This document shows, one piece after another, positions 1-11,353 of a stretch of 60,000 nt of DNA. A program made the position numbers and the translations under genes. The DNA lies in NCBI RefSeq assembly GCF_000143415.4, contig NW_003314338.1, forward strand, positions 138,501 through 198,500, in the 5' to 3' direction. Within the stretch, counting starts at the first letter, position 1. Each line of letters starts with the position of its first letter. The DNA is from Selaginella moellendorffii. Taxonomy: Eukaryota > Streptophyta > Lycopodiopsida > Selaginellales > Selaginellaceae. Under the pieces are notes generated by a model. The model had not been told where the DNA came from, made no database searches, and was given only the letters and a program-made list of their open reading frames with translations.

Positions 1-35
1 GATGACATTTCAAACCAATGCAGCCCAATGTGAGC

Positions 36-310
36 ATTATAGGTACTCTCCCCACCTTCCACCTTTGTGTGCCCTAGCCATGTGGCTAGAGCAAAGTTCT
101 AATAACCTATGCTAGGTATCTAAGTAGGTAGTGCCACCCACACTTGGATTTGGAGCATCAACTATTTGACCTCCCAAGGGAGCTAGAGTCGACTCTTAAA
201 TACTTCACCAAGTTACCTTAAATGTTTGTCCATGTTCACTCTAGCCTTGGACTCAAGTAACAAGTTCTATAGCTTTCCATTCCACTTTGTCTGGCAAAAG
301 CTCAATTGTC
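36..310 (-). repeat. Diverged family A LTR fragment
   Basis: The stretch resembles the middle of the reverse-oriented family A LTR seen at about 1741-1990. Shared landmarks are the 'ataggtactctccccacctt' segment, the 'aagtaggtagtgccacccac' segment and the 'cttggact' block, in the same order. It is clearly more diverged than the other copies and lacks both LTR ends. It is probably an older, truncated copy. Confidence 0.6.
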
Positions 311-1126
311 ATATATTCCAAATGTAAGCCACAATTGAATCATAACTCTTACTAGAGTAGTTGTATAATTTTCCCTATATGGAAAATATACTAGGTAGAA
401 ATTTTCTCCTGTGAGGAGGAATACACACTTGTGGATCATGTCTCACAAAAGGTAGTCATATCTTGCAAAGTGTGTTTCATGCCTAAAGTGGTGAGTATTT
501 TCCAAAGTAATTGTGTGTCTTTTAACTTGTTTGAAGGTAGATTTCACGCCTATTCATTTGTATTTGCTTTATGTCTATGCCTCATTTCAGAGGATATGGG
601 GCACATTTCACATTATTGCCCTTGGTTCCTCCTTATAGAGCTTATGATGAGAGTGCTCTTAAAAGTTATAGAGGTGTGATGCTTTTCACACTAAGCAATT
701 TTTGTAATTTCCAATTTTTAAGTAAGCTCTATATGTATAATAGATGAGCCTTGATTAATTCACTTAGGCGTACTAAGTATAAACCAATTTGTGATAACCG
801 CTTCCAAATTTTCAACTTATGAGTCTTGTTTAAGTCTTATAGTCTCTTGCAATATGTATAAGAGACTTAAACTCAAGACAAATCTACTCTCAAATTGTGT
901 TTGAGTAATTGTCCAAGTAAAGGACCTTGGATCAAAGCCTTGAAACAACACAATGTTTTAATTGTGATTTTGCCTCTGTCAAAGCCTCATAAGATTTGGG
1001 TGAATAATTCCTCAATTTGTTCTTTACTAATACTAACTTTAGCTCTCTTTAAGTTAAAGTAAAAAACAAGAGTTACAGGTGCATAATGTTTCTATTTATG
1101 TATGCTTAGAAAAATTGTAACACGCT
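311..1126. other. AT-rich stretch, nothing recognised
   Basis: No gene, RNA or known repeat could be identified. The sequence is AT-rich with only short ORFs. It lies between a degraded LTR fragment and an intact LTR end, so it is probably old transposon or intergenic sequence. Confidence 0.4.
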
Positions 1127-2228
1127 TGTAAGCGACTAAATTTTCTATTCTACTTTAGTCACTTAACCACACCTTTGACCATTTGAAGGAGTCTTACTCA
1201 CAACCTCCATAAGTCCTATTCCAGACTTGGGGCTTGTTATCCCCAAGAATGGCATCTTTGCCACTCAACCTTTGCACTTGGTCCTAGTGCTCCACATGTC
1301 CGACCCCATGGTCGATACCCCAAGGTACCATCGACATATCAACCTATTATACTAAGGCCATACTCATTCACCTTGGTCACACCGATGGTCCAATACCACT
1401 TGCATCACAGTCCCATCTTTCAAAGAATGGGCCATCCGTCCATGAGTGATCATCCTAGATCCACTCCTTAACATCTTTAGGATGCCCACAAATATGGGGA
1501 ATAACCTTCCCCAATATCTCTTTTTCAATCCCCACCAAGTCCCTTTCTGTCTATAGCCGTGTTCGCCAACACTACCATTGGGACAAGGCCCACAGGCCCA
1601 ACCACTTAGTCTCACTGTCCTTTGGGACTTCCTCACCAAATGACTGTATCCTTGGTCACTACACCAGAGGACCACTCCTCTTCCTTTCCATAGTCTGGGA
1701 CTTTGGGACAACATTTCGAAACACCATAGCCCTAGGCGAACCTTATAGGTACTCTCCCCACCTTCCACCTTTGGATGCTCTAGCCATGGGCTTAGAGCGA
1801 GGCTCCGTTAAACCACAGCAAGTATCCAAGTAGGTAGTGCCACCCACACTTGGACTAGGAGCATCGACCATTCGATCTCCTAGGGGAACTAAAGCTAGCT
1901 TTTAAACACTTCACCGAACTACCCTACTTGTTAGTCCGTATTCACTTTAGGCTTGGACTTCCCAATGGTTATTTCATCACCCAACAACTGGGTATGGCCT
2001 TCTTAGGCCAAACTAGCCCTTTCTGGCCAAACTAGCTCCACTGGGGTCTAACCCCCACGCTCTCCCTACTATATTTGAGCATTTCATTAGGAGTTCCACT
2101 CCTGCTCTTAACTTTTCAAGTTGGAGCTTTTAGTTGAAATGTGTTATGCTCATTTTGCTTTCACTTCGGCCACTACCATGTGGCACACTTTCGGCTCCAC
2201 TTTGGGGCTTAGGGATTTGTGTCTCACA
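1127..2228 (-). repeat. Family A LTR (3' LTR of the minus copy), repeat array missing
   Basis: An LTR with both ends present (TGTAAGC... and ...GTGTCTCACA). At about 1.1 kb it is shorter than its relatives (1.47-1.83 kb). The array of CTCGGACTCCAT-type units found in other copies is absent: after the 'ctccactggggtctaaccccc' segment (about 2036-2056) the sequence runs directly to the 'gagttccactcctgctctt' segment. Confidence 0.8.
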
Positions 2229-2249
2229 ATTCCACCACCTATAGACAAA

Positions 2250-2269
2250 GTTTGATGTCCTCATCAAAC
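2250..2269 (-). other. Conserved hairpin next to 3' LTR (family A, minus copy)
   Basis: Reads TTTGAT-GTCCTC-ATCAAA on the plus strand, with an extra G-C pair outside. It lies about 21 nt from the LTR. The same position in the other family A copies has TTCGAT/ATCGAA arms with the same six-base loop, so both arms have changed together. Confidence 0.6.
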
Positions 2270-2848
2270 GATAAACTATTTTATAAAGTAATACTAGCAT
2301 GTATTACCCTTTCCATCCTTAGCATCTAGCTAATATTCGTCAATGGTTTGACACTGAAGGTTCACCATGCCTTGTCCATCCTCTAAGGAGCATAGTCTCT
2401 CCAACTTAGAGACTCATTCGACCGTTTGTGGTGGTTCTCCTTTTTTTATTGGTTTAGTTCTCGCTAAGCCTGTTAGAGACACCTTTTCTATCTCAATTCC
2501 ACTACTCATTCTCGAGTAGTCTTAGTTTCCATTGATATAGCTTTTGCACTTTTGCACTTTTGCACCTTGCATTGCACATATTGTGCAAGTTCACTTCCCT
2601 ATCCTAGGAAGTTCTCTACTTGAGGGCACCATCATCCTCTTTTCTTTTTTTTTTTTTTTTGCCACCCTTGGCACTACATTCCAATTATTATCATTTGTGC
2701 TAAGGCTGTCCACGGCCCTATCCTTTGGCTACTTTGCCGCTCCTCACTTGGAGCTTTTACTTCGCCAAATTGGAGCACTTGGGAATCTATTCCTTGGAAG
2801 TCCACTTCCTTTCCCGCAATCCATTAGCATCAAACAGATTTGTATTCT

Positions 2849-2948
2849 NNNNNNNNNNNNNNNNNNNNNNNNNNNNNNNNNNNNNNNNNNNNNNNNNNNN
2901 NNNNNNNNNNNNNNNNNNNNNNNNNNNNNNNNNNNNNNNNNNNNNNNN
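2849..2948. other. Assembly gap (100 N)
   Basis: A run of exactly 100 N inside the family A interior. This is a conventional gap placeholder, so the true length is unknown. Peptides read across it are artefacts. Confidence 0.99.
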
Positions 2949-4672
2949 TTTCCTTGGATTTACTATGCCATAGCATTGACATAGCTCATAGACCTTAGTT
3001 GTTCTTCCCACTTGGTCACCTCGACCAAGCCACACCTTTATCAATAGTTCAAATCAACACTTTGAACTAGGAATCATATTCCTTAACCCAAACAAAGACT
3101 TTGTTCTTGTTTAGCCACAAGATCACCTAGTGATCTCATAATAGGCCTATCAATAGGAACTAGGTCTTCCAGACCCTTCTAAGTTGTTGACTATGACCCC
3201 AGGGCCATCCCCCACACTTGGCGGTGCGCCCAAGCCAACCCTGCCGGCCAAGGATCCATAACAACTGAGACTTGGGTGTCCCCATCTCATTCACCACGTC
3301 CTTGGTGCCCTTTGCACCAAAGTGTTCAAGTTAAATATGCCGAGATTTCACTCTAAGCAATCTAACCGTGCATCACGACTTTGAGGCATCCCTCGCTTGG
3401 CGGTGTGCCCAAACCAGTCTCCTCACTGAGAGTCCATGACCACCGAAATATGAGTGTCCTCATATCCCAATCCATCACCACCCCCTAGTGATTTAGGACT
3501 TGAACCCAAGCACTAGAGGGTCGGGACTTGAACCCAACCTCCGTATATGCATCTACGGACGGCATCACCTTAGATGCCTAGCGTGACTCCCCACGCCGGT
3601 GCACCAATTTATACTTAAAGCGCACTACAGATCACAGCTTAGGAACCTAGTTCCTCCACCCTGCCAAGTCCTCTCACTTGACAAGTTCGTGATCATGCAT
3701 GGACTCCTCCATGCTTGGCCCCATGGCCCACCCTTTTTGAAGTAATCACCTTCAACTAGGGTATTTGTTAACCCAACTTGCCAATCTCGCTTGGCAAGTC
3801 CTCCGACAACTGTAACATGGGTTCCGCATAAGCGTGAAAGTCCTTGACCATTGACTTTCATTCAAAGCCCTCTCTTTGAACACTCAAGAATTACTTCCCT
3901 CACCTTGATACCTTTGCCTCATGGCAAGCTTCAAGACCACGCTTCTGCTGCGCCATTCTGATTTCGTGCGTTCCATGAACCATTTACACTTGGCCTTTGT
4001 AGGTACTAAGCTACCTAGAATCATCTTTGGGAACCTTGAAGGAACTCTGTCCCTTAACTTGCTAAGACCTCCTTTTTCACAAGCTTTATAGTTGCCATAT
4101 AGTTTAACATGGACAATTCCATATTTTAGACTCTCCATAGCATCACGGTTGCTAGCAACAACATCCTCGAGCACCCTCTTGATTCTCCACTCCCAACTTG
4201 CATAACCACTATTGGATATGCCCTTTGATTTCTATGGTTCAGTTCCATCCCAATACTACTTGCCTTTTGGCCCCCTATGTTTCCTTTGGTTATTCTCCTC
4301 CAAACTAGGAGGATATCTTTGCACATTTTACTATGCCTTAGCAAGTATGTTTGGGGATGAACCTACCCGATAGCCTAGGGAGTGGTTCCTCAATCTTGGG
4401 CATGCTCACCTTATAATCCCACACACCGGGATTAATGTTGCTGCTTATGGGCCTTTACATGCCCATCATTAGCCTTGCCAAAATTCCATTTTTGGCTTTG
4501 TCCAATTCGGGTAGACAGTCTTCTCTTGTCTCCACAACCTTGGACATTTAGATAGCACCTTCTATCCATCATTCGCTAGGGGCTTAGTCCCTTGGGCCTT
4601 ATCTATTGCCCTTGCGACACGAAACACCACCTCCTGGTGTTCTAGAGTGTTTGGGTGTCCCAATGATGGCCT

Positions 4673-4989
4673 TTGACTCCACCTCGGACTCCATCTCGGA
4701 CTCCGTCTCGGTCCATCTCGGACTCCAACTTGGGTCCATCTCGGACTCCATCTCGGACACTTCCACGTGTCATGTTTTGGTCCTTTTGGGTCCCTTCTTG
4801 GAGTCTCGCTTATTGCTTGCTTCGTGCTTGTTCCTTGAGCCCTTTGTTGGGAGTTCCACTCCCGCTCTCGACCTTTCAAGTTAGAGCTTTTAGTCCAAAC
4901 GTGTTATGCTCATTTGGCTTTCGCTTCGGCCACTACCACGTGGCACCCTTCCGGCTCCACTTTGCGGCCTAGGGATTTTGTGTCTCACA
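4673..4989 (-). repeat. Remnant of family A LTR (5' LTR of the minus copy)
   Basis: Starts inside the CTCGGACTCCAT-type array and runs to the LTR terminus GTGTCTCACA. The outer two thirds of the LTR are missing, removed with half of the interior. The junction lies at the array, which suggests deletion through the repeats. Confidence 0.7.
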
Positions 4990-5060
4990 TTCAACTCCTT
5001 TATCATTGATATGCACACGAAGGATTTATTGAGGGATGCCTCTATACATTTGAAGGGTGA
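4990..5060 (+). pseudogene. 71-bp gypsy pol fragment between two head-to-head LTRs
   Basis: This segment is colinear with 17995-18065, the linker between RNase H and integrase in the gypsy element, with roughly ten mismatches over 71 bp. It is flanked on the left by the outer end of a minus LTR and on the right by the outer start of a plus LTR. It is therefore the only remnant here of the gypsy copy into which the LARD elements inserted. It stops at the same 'gggtga' where the plus element starts. Confidence 0.75.
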
Positions 5061-6533
5061 TGTGAGACACAAAATCCCTAGGCCCCAAAGTGGAGCCGAA
5101 AGGGTGCTATGTGGTAGTGGCCGAAGCGAAAGTGGAGTCCGAGGTGGAGTCTGAGATGGAGTTTGAGATGGAGTCTGAAGTAGAGTCTGAGGTGGAGTCC
5201 AAGATGGACCGAGATGGAGTCCGAGATGGACCCGAGATGGAGTCTGAGATGGAGTCTAAGATGGACCCGAGATGGAGTCCGAGATGGACCGAGATGGAGT
5301 TCAAGATGGACCCGAGATGGAATCCGAGATGGAGTCCGAGATGGAACCGAGGTGGAGTCTGTGATGGACCCGAGATGGAGTCCGAAGTCGAGACCTAGAC
5401 AGAGACCGAGACCGGGACCGAGACCGAGACCGAGGCTGACGCCAAGACCAAGCCCAAGTCCAAGTCCGAGTTCAAGTCCGAGTCCGAATCCGAGTTTGAG
5501 TCCGAGTCCGAGTTCGAGTCCGAGTTCAGGTCTGAGAGGGTGAAAGCCCAAAGCGTTCGTCTCCCAGACCCTGGGGGGTTTGGTGAGCTCCAAAAGTATA
5601 GTGAGGGGGAGCACTACAGTGGGGCCAGTTTGGCCAGGAAAGGCCAGTTTGGCCCAGGAAGGCCAGACCCAGTGTTGGGTGATGAACTGACCACTGGGAA
5701 GTCCAAGACTAGAGTGAATACGGACTGACAAGCGGGGTAGCTTGGTGAAGTGTTCAAGAGCTGGCTCTAGTTCCCACGGGAGATCGACTGGCAGATGCTC
5801 CCAGTCCAAGTGTGGGTGGCACTACCTACTTGAATACCAGGCGTGGCTCAACGAAACCTCGCTCTAAGCCCATAGCTAGAGCACCTAAAGGCGGAAGGTG
5901 GGGAGAGTACCCACGGGGCTCACGTAGGCCCACGGTGTTCCGAAATGTTGTCCCGAAGTCCCAAATGGGTGTAAGGAGGAGGAGCAGTCCTCTAGTGTAG
6001 TGACTACGGATACGGTCACATGGTGAGGAAGTCCCAGAGGACAATGGGACTTAGTGGCCGGGCCTGCGGGCCTTGATCTAGTGGCAGTGTTGGTGAACAT
6101 GGCCATGGATGAAAAAGGGACTTGGCAGGAACTGATAAAGGGATGTTGGGGAAGGCTATTCCCCATGTTTATAGACATCCTAAGGATGCTAAGGAGTGGA
6201 TCTGGGATGACCACTCGTGGACGGACGGCCCAGTCTTGGAGAGACGGGATTGTGATGCAAGTGGTATTGGACCACCAGTGCGGCAAAGGTGTATGGGCAT
6301 GGCCTTAGCGTAACAAGCCAATATGTCAGTGGTACCTTTGGGTGTCGGTCTTGGGACTGGACACATGGAGCATTTGGACCAAGTGAAAGAGTTGAGTGGC
6401 ATGGATGCCATTCTCGAGACTAGCAAGTCCCAAGTCCTGAATTGGACTTAAGGAGGTTGTGAATGAGACTCCTCTAAGTGGTCAGAGGTGTGGTTAAGTG
6501 ACTAAAGTAGAATGGAAAATTTAGTCGCTTACA
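5061..6533 (+). repeat. Family A 5' LTR (1473 bp)
   Basis: Complete LTR with TG...CA ends (TGTGAGACAC...GTCGCTTACA). It contains the GGAGTCCGAGAT-type array at about 5139-5395, grading into a (GAGTCC/GACCGA) hexamer stretch to about 5530, then a unique 1-kb segment shared with all other copies. Confidence 0.9.
5139..5530 (+). repeat. Hexamer-based tandem array in family A LTR
   Basis: Built from interspersed 12-mers (GAGATGGAGTCC), 11-mers (GAGATGGACCC) and 6-mers (GAGTCC, GACCGA). Units are mostly multiples of six with few stop-generating triplets, so several frames stay open and give low-complexity peptides that are not real proteins. Array length differs between LTR copies. Confidence 0.85.
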
Positions 6534-6536
6534 ATT

Positions 6537-6548
6537 TGGTATCAGAGC
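6537..6548 (+). promoter_or_regulatory. Primer binding site (initiator Met tRNA type)
   Basis: TGGTATCAGAGC lies three bases after the LTR end. It is the classic plant primer site complementary to the 3' end of initiator Met tRNA, and it fixes the element's orientation as plus. Confidence 0.85.
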
Positions 6549-9500
6549 TATTCCTTAGTCCGACTCTTATTGGTGGCCAAGTATATCACCACTTGTATTG
6601 GAATTGGAAGGTCCTAGATATGGACCTATCCTCGAGGAGTAGCATGTTGAGAGGACATGGCTTTCCGTTCAAGTTCATGTGTGAACTTGTGCGCGATGTG
6701 GTGGATGGAAAAGGGCCAGTAAGGGAACGACTTCGGGATCTTGGGAATGGTACAAGGTTTCCCTCAAAGAGTTGAGGATGTGATCCGGATGAGGGTTTGA
6801 CTCATCAAACTAGCTAGGTAGTTGTGGTAAACAACTATAGTTGGGATCACGGGAAAGATGCAGACTCCAAAACAATAAAGGAGTCACAAGATAATCCGCA
6901 CATAGTTGAGGCTGATGCTCATGAATTTGAGATCGGAATTGATGACCATGAGAGGTCAAGTACGGATGAGGGCAAGAGCCCTGGAAATGGTAGCTGGGGC
7001 TACCTTTTATAAATGCTATAACGAACCCAAGGAGTTGGGGGTGTGCTCAAAGGATGAGTTGGCATTCTCATCATAGGGACAAATAGTCTTAAGGGGCAAA
7101 GGCAACCCACAGAGAACGGGAAATAATGAAGTGTTGGAGTAACACTTGCAAGATGGTCCTTATGAGTAGGACATGAATACATGAAGTTGTATTCGAGTGA
7201 GTTGGCACCTCAAAAATAGAACCTTATGGGTCGTTGGTTTAGCGAAGTCTAAAAATGCTGGATGACTCAAGTAGGGTCAGGGAATGGTCCTAAGGGATTG
7301 GTTGAAGCATTTAGACTGAGGTGTATAGTGCCCCATGAGGTATGGGGAGGATCATAAAATCCAAGTATGAGAACAGAAGATATCTCATTGATGGCAAAAT
7401 GTGCCATACTAAAGTTGTGGGAAAGATGTTCCCAAAAGAAAGCAACTTTGGCCCAGAGTTGGGGACAAACATTATGGTGTGGTGCTAACGGATAGTTAGC
7501 AGGAGGCACAACTATATTGGTCTTGGCAAAGACCTAAACGCTAATAAGTAGTGTCATAAGGATAGGCCCGTGGGGCCAATGGTGTGGAGACACCAAATGT
7601 GCCAAGGTGTGATACCTTGAGGTTATGTTGATGGGTTCATAAGAACCCCTTGCCAAGGGAATCCCAACGGAAATGGGAATGGCATAGCCTAAGCTGGAAG
7701 GCATGTGGTAGAGTGTGGTGACCAAAACAATGATGGAGGTGTGGAAGCACTAAGCAATGAGTTGTAGGATTTCACAACTATGAGGCAACTAAGCAAAAGG
7801 TGCAAGATAATTGGTTAAACTGGTAGAAGGTAGCTACCCAAGACTTCTTAATGGCATAAGGAAGTTAGATATACCCTTACGAGGGATAAATTGCTTATGT
7901 TGTGATATAGTAAGTCAATGTCATAAAAGGGAATGCTCATTGTCAAACAGGCTATCATTTGGGACACCAAAACACTCTAGGACACCAGGAGGTGGTGTTT
8001 TATGTCGCGAGGGCAATAGATAAGGCCCAAGGGACTAAGTCCCTAGTGAATGATGGATAGAAGGTGCTATCCAAATGTCCAAGGTTGTGGAGACGGGAGA
8101 AGACTGTCTACCCAAATTGAACAAAGCCAAAAATGGAATTTTGGCAAGGCTAGTGATAGGCATATAAAGGCCCATAAGCACCAACGTTAATCTCGGTGTG
8201 TGGGATTATAAGGTGAGCACACCTAGATTGAGGAACCACTCCCTAGGCTATTGTAGCGCACCTTATCTCTCTCCCCTTAAGCCAACTGGAAAAGGGGCAA
8301 TTGCTTGATGAGAGAGCCCTTAGTGGCTATTTTATCCCCATTTATCCCCCAAGGTTCCAAGGATCCACGGTGACAGTATATCCAAATCTCATCCCATGAT
8401 CACATGCGATACAACTATCGAGTAGGTTCATCTCTAAGAATACTTGCTAAGGCATGATAGAAAGTGCAAAGCTATCCTCCTAGTCTAGAGGAGAATGACT
8501 AAAAGAAAGGTGTGAAGCCATAAGCAAGTAGTAAGGGGATAGAACCAAACCATAGAAATCAAAGGGCATAACCAAGGGTGGTTATGCCAGTTGGGAGTGG
8601 AGAATCAAGTGGGGGCTTGAGGGTGTTATTGCTAGCAACCATGATGCCATGGAGAGTCTGAAATATGGAATTGTCCATATTAGACTATATGGCAATTAGA
8701 AAGCTTGCGAAAAGGAAAGCCTTAGCAAAATAAGGGACAGAGTTCCTTCAAGGTTCCCAAAGACGATTCTAGGTAGCTCAGTACCTAGAAAGGCCAAGTG
8801 TAAATAGTTCATGTAACGCGCGAAATCAGAGTGGCACAGCAGAAGTGTGGTCCTGAAGCTTGCCATGAGGCAAGGCTATCAAGGTTAGGGAAGTAATTCC
8901 CGAGTGTTCAAAGAGAGGGCTTTGAACGAAAGTTGATGGTCAAGGACTTTCACGCTTGTGCAGGAACCATGTTACAATGGTCGGAGGACTTGCCAAGCGA
9001 GATTGGCAAGTCAGGGGAACGAATACCCTAGTTGCAGGAGCCAACTTCAAAGGGGTGGCCAATGGGGCTGAGCATGGAGGAGTCCATGCAGGATCACAAC
9101 ATGCCAAGTGAAAGGACTTGGTAGTGCGGAGGAACTAGGTTCCTAAGCTATGATCTGTAGCACACTTTAAGTACATGTTGGTGCACCAGTGTGGGGAGTC
9201 ACACCAGGCATCCAGTGTAATGCCATCCGTAGATGCATATACGGAGGTTGGGTTCGAGTCCCAACCCTCTAGTGCTTGGGTTCGAGTCCCAAATCACTAG
9301 GGCGTGGTGATGGTTTGGAATATGAGGAAACTCATATTTCGGTGGTCATGGACTCTCAATGAGGAGATTGGCTTGGACACACCGCCAAACGGGGGATGCC
9401 CCGGAGTCATGATGCAGGGTTAGATTGCTTAGAGTGAAACCTCGGCATATTTAACTTGAACACTTTGGTGCAAAGGGCACCAAGGACGTGGTGAATGAGA

Positions 9501-10728
9501 TGGGGACACCCAAGTCTTAGTTGCTATGGATCCTTGGCTGGAAGGGCTGGCTTGGGCGCACCGCCAAGTGTGGGGGATGCTCCCGGGGTCATAGTCAACA
9601 ACTTAGAAAGGTCTGGAAGACCTAGTTTCTATTGGTAGACCTATTAAGGGGTCAAGATGAGATCACTAAGTGATCTTGTGGCTAAACAAGGACAAAGTCT
9701 TTGTTTGGGTTAAGGAATATGATTCCTAGTTCAAAGTGTTGATTTGAACTATTGATAAAAGTGTGGCTTGGTCAAGGTGACCAAGTGGGAAGAACACCTA
9801 AGGGAAATGAGCTATGTCAATGCTATGGTATAGTAAGTCCAAGGAAAGTAGTCTCTATAAGAGATCCAAGGGAGGGTTTCAAAAGGTTGAGCTGTGATAG
9901 AGCCCATGACAGAAAATGTTAAAGAGACGTACTAGGGGTGAACACCCTCTGGAGTTAGCAAAGCAAGGTGTTTGCTATGGAACCCAAAGGAAACCTCAAA
10001 AATGGAGGTAGCAATCCTATGTTGCTGGGTGCAACAATCAAGGATAGGAGCAAAATACTAGTGGCTAAGAAAAGAGCCATGGGAATCATGGGAAAGAGTC
10101 CAAATGGCAAAGTTAGGCCAAGAACACTAATGTGTTAGGTGCTAATGGATTGTGGGAAAGGCAATGTTTCCCCAAGGATGGATTCCCAACCACTCCAATT
10201 TGGCGAAAGTGGATGCTCCAAAGGGGGGAGCGGTAAGGTAGCCAAATAATAGGGCCGTGGGCAGCCTTAGCACCAATTATGATAATTGGAACTTGGTGCC
10301 AAAGATGGCACGATATCGAAGAGAGGGTGATGGTACCCTCAAGTAAAGAACTTCCTAGGATAGGGAAGTGGAGTTGCACCATGTGCAACATAGGGTGTCG
10401 GAGACACTTAGGAAATTGACTCTGAGAAGTCAAAATTAAAAGTTCCAAAGTTCAAAGGTGATGTCGATGGAATCTAAGACTACTCGAGAATGAGTAGTGG
10501 AATTGAGATAGAGACGGTGTCTCAAACCGGTTTAGTGAGAACTAAACCAATAAAAGGAGAGAACCACCTCAAGTGGTCGAATGAGCCTCTAAGTTGGAGA
10601 GGCTATGCTCCTTAGAGAATGGACAAGGCATGGTGAGCCTTCGGTGTCAAACCATAGACAAACATTGGCTGGGTGCTAAGGATAGAAATAGTAATACATG
10701 TGGGTGTTACTTTCTAAAAGGGTTTACC
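6549..10728 (+). other. Non-coding interior of family A element
   Basis: About 4.2 kb, purine-rich on the sense strand, with no recognisable retroelement protein domain in any frame. It is largely colinear with the minus copies at 2229-4672 and 30345-34398, so it is conserved as sequence rather than as protein. It contains the tandem T-arm-like hairpins at 9224-9300. Confidence 0.8.
9224..9300 (+). other. Tandem tRNA T-arm/B-box-like hairpins in family A interior
   Basis: Two copies of TTGGG-TTCGAGT-CCCAA lie about 30 bp apart. Each is a five-pair stem with a seven-base loop that fits the pol III B-box consensus (GGTTCGANTCC). Just upstream is another stem, TCCGTA/TACGGA around an eight-base loop. 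No A box or acceptor stem was found, so this is not a complete tRNA. The block recurs in the other two interiors (about 3491-3560 and 31801-31865, reversed). Confidence 0.55.
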
Positions 10729-10748
10729 GTTCGATGAGGACATTGAAC
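10729..10748 (+). other. Conserved hairpin before 3' LTR (family A, plus copy)
   Basis: Sense strand reads TTCGAT-GAGGAC-ATTGAA with an outer G-C pair and one G-T wobble. It ends 21 nt before the 3' LTR. The GAGGAC loop is identical in all family A copies and in family B. Confidence 0.65.
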
Positions 10749-10755
10749 TTCGTCT

Positions 10756-10769
10756 ATGGGTGGTGGAGT
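10756..10769 (+). promoter_or_regulatory. Polypurine-like tract before 3' LTR
   Basis: A purine-rich TGGGTGGTGGAGT segment abuts the LTR start TGTGAGACAC. This is where plus-strand priming would occur. Its reverse is found at the matching place in the minus copies (2229 and 30345). Confidence 0.6.
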
Positions 10770-11353
10770 TGTGAGACACAAAATCCCTAGGCCCCAAAGT
10801 GGAGCCGGAAGGGTGCCATGTGGTAGTGGTTGAAGCGAAAGCCAAACGAGCGTAACACATTTGGACTAAAAGCTTCAACTTGAAAGGTCGAGAGCGGGAG
10901 TGGAACTCCAACAAAGTGCTCGAAGAACAAGCATGAAGCGAGCAATAAGCGAGGCTCCAAAAAGGGACCCAAAAGGACCAACACATGACACGTGGAAGTG
11001 TCTGAGATGGAGTCTGAGATGGACCCGAGTTGGAGTCCGAGATGGACCGAGACGGACTCCGAGATGGAGTCCGAGGTGGAGTCCGAGATGGAGTCTGAGG
11101 TGGAGTCCGAGGTGGAGTCCGAGGTGGAGTCCGAGGTGGAGTCCGAGATGGAGTCCGAGGTGGAGTCTAAGGTGGAGTCCAAGATGGAGTCCAAAATGGA
11201 CCGAGATGGAGTCTGAGATGGACCCGAGATGGAGTCCGAGATAGACCAAGATGGAGTCCGAGATGGACCGAGATGGAGTCCGAGATGGACCCGAGATGGT
11301 GTCTGAGATGGACCGAGATGGAGTCCGAGATGGACCCGAGATGGAGTACGAGA
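10770..11353 (+). repeat. Family A 3' LTR, truncated in its array
   Basis: Starts with the normal TGTGAGACACAAAATCCC terminus and runs through the GGAGTCCGAGAT array, then stops at about 11353. There it is joined head-to-head to the opposite end of an inverted LTR. The unique 1-kb segment of the LTR is missing. Confidence 0.8.

Larger units (their letters stand above)
1127..4989 (-). mobile_element. Family A non-coding LTR element (LARD-like), minus, internally deleted
   Basis: The element begins with the inverted LTR end (TGTAAGCGACTAAATTTT) and ends with GGATTTTGTGTCTCACA, the inverse of the LTR start. Next to the first LTR at 2229 lies the reverse of the purine-rich tract and of the family hairpin. 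The interior matches the plus copy in reverse, roughly its positions 10769 back to 7945. It then jumps at about 4673 straight into the LTR repeat array, so the primer-site half of the interior and most of the 5' LTR are deleted. No matching target duplication is seen (flanks ACGCT and TTCAA). A 100-base N gap lies inside. No coding capacity is visible. Confidence 0.8.
5061..11353 (+). mobile_element. Family A non-coding LTR element (LARD-like), plus copy
   Basis: The 5' LTR (5061-6533) starts TGTGAGACAC and ends GTCGCTTACA. It is followed three bases later by a primer site matching initiator Met tRNA (TGGTATCAGAGC). The interior runs to a purine-rich tract at about 10756-10769 and a second LTR start at 10770. 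The interior is about 4.2 kb and holds no ORF above about 110 codons and no gag, protease, reverse transcriptase or integrase motif. This fits the LARD class (large LTRs, conserved non-coding interior, movement in trans). The 3' LTR is cut off inside its repeat array. The autonomous partner is not in this window. Confidence 0.85.

Noticed and set aside
2544-3044. ORFs spanning the N run
   Set aside because: They cross a 100-N assembly gap inside a non-coding retroelement.
9224-9300. Complete tRNA gene in the family A interior
   Set aside because: Only T-arm-like stems are present. A box, D arm and acceptor stem are missing.
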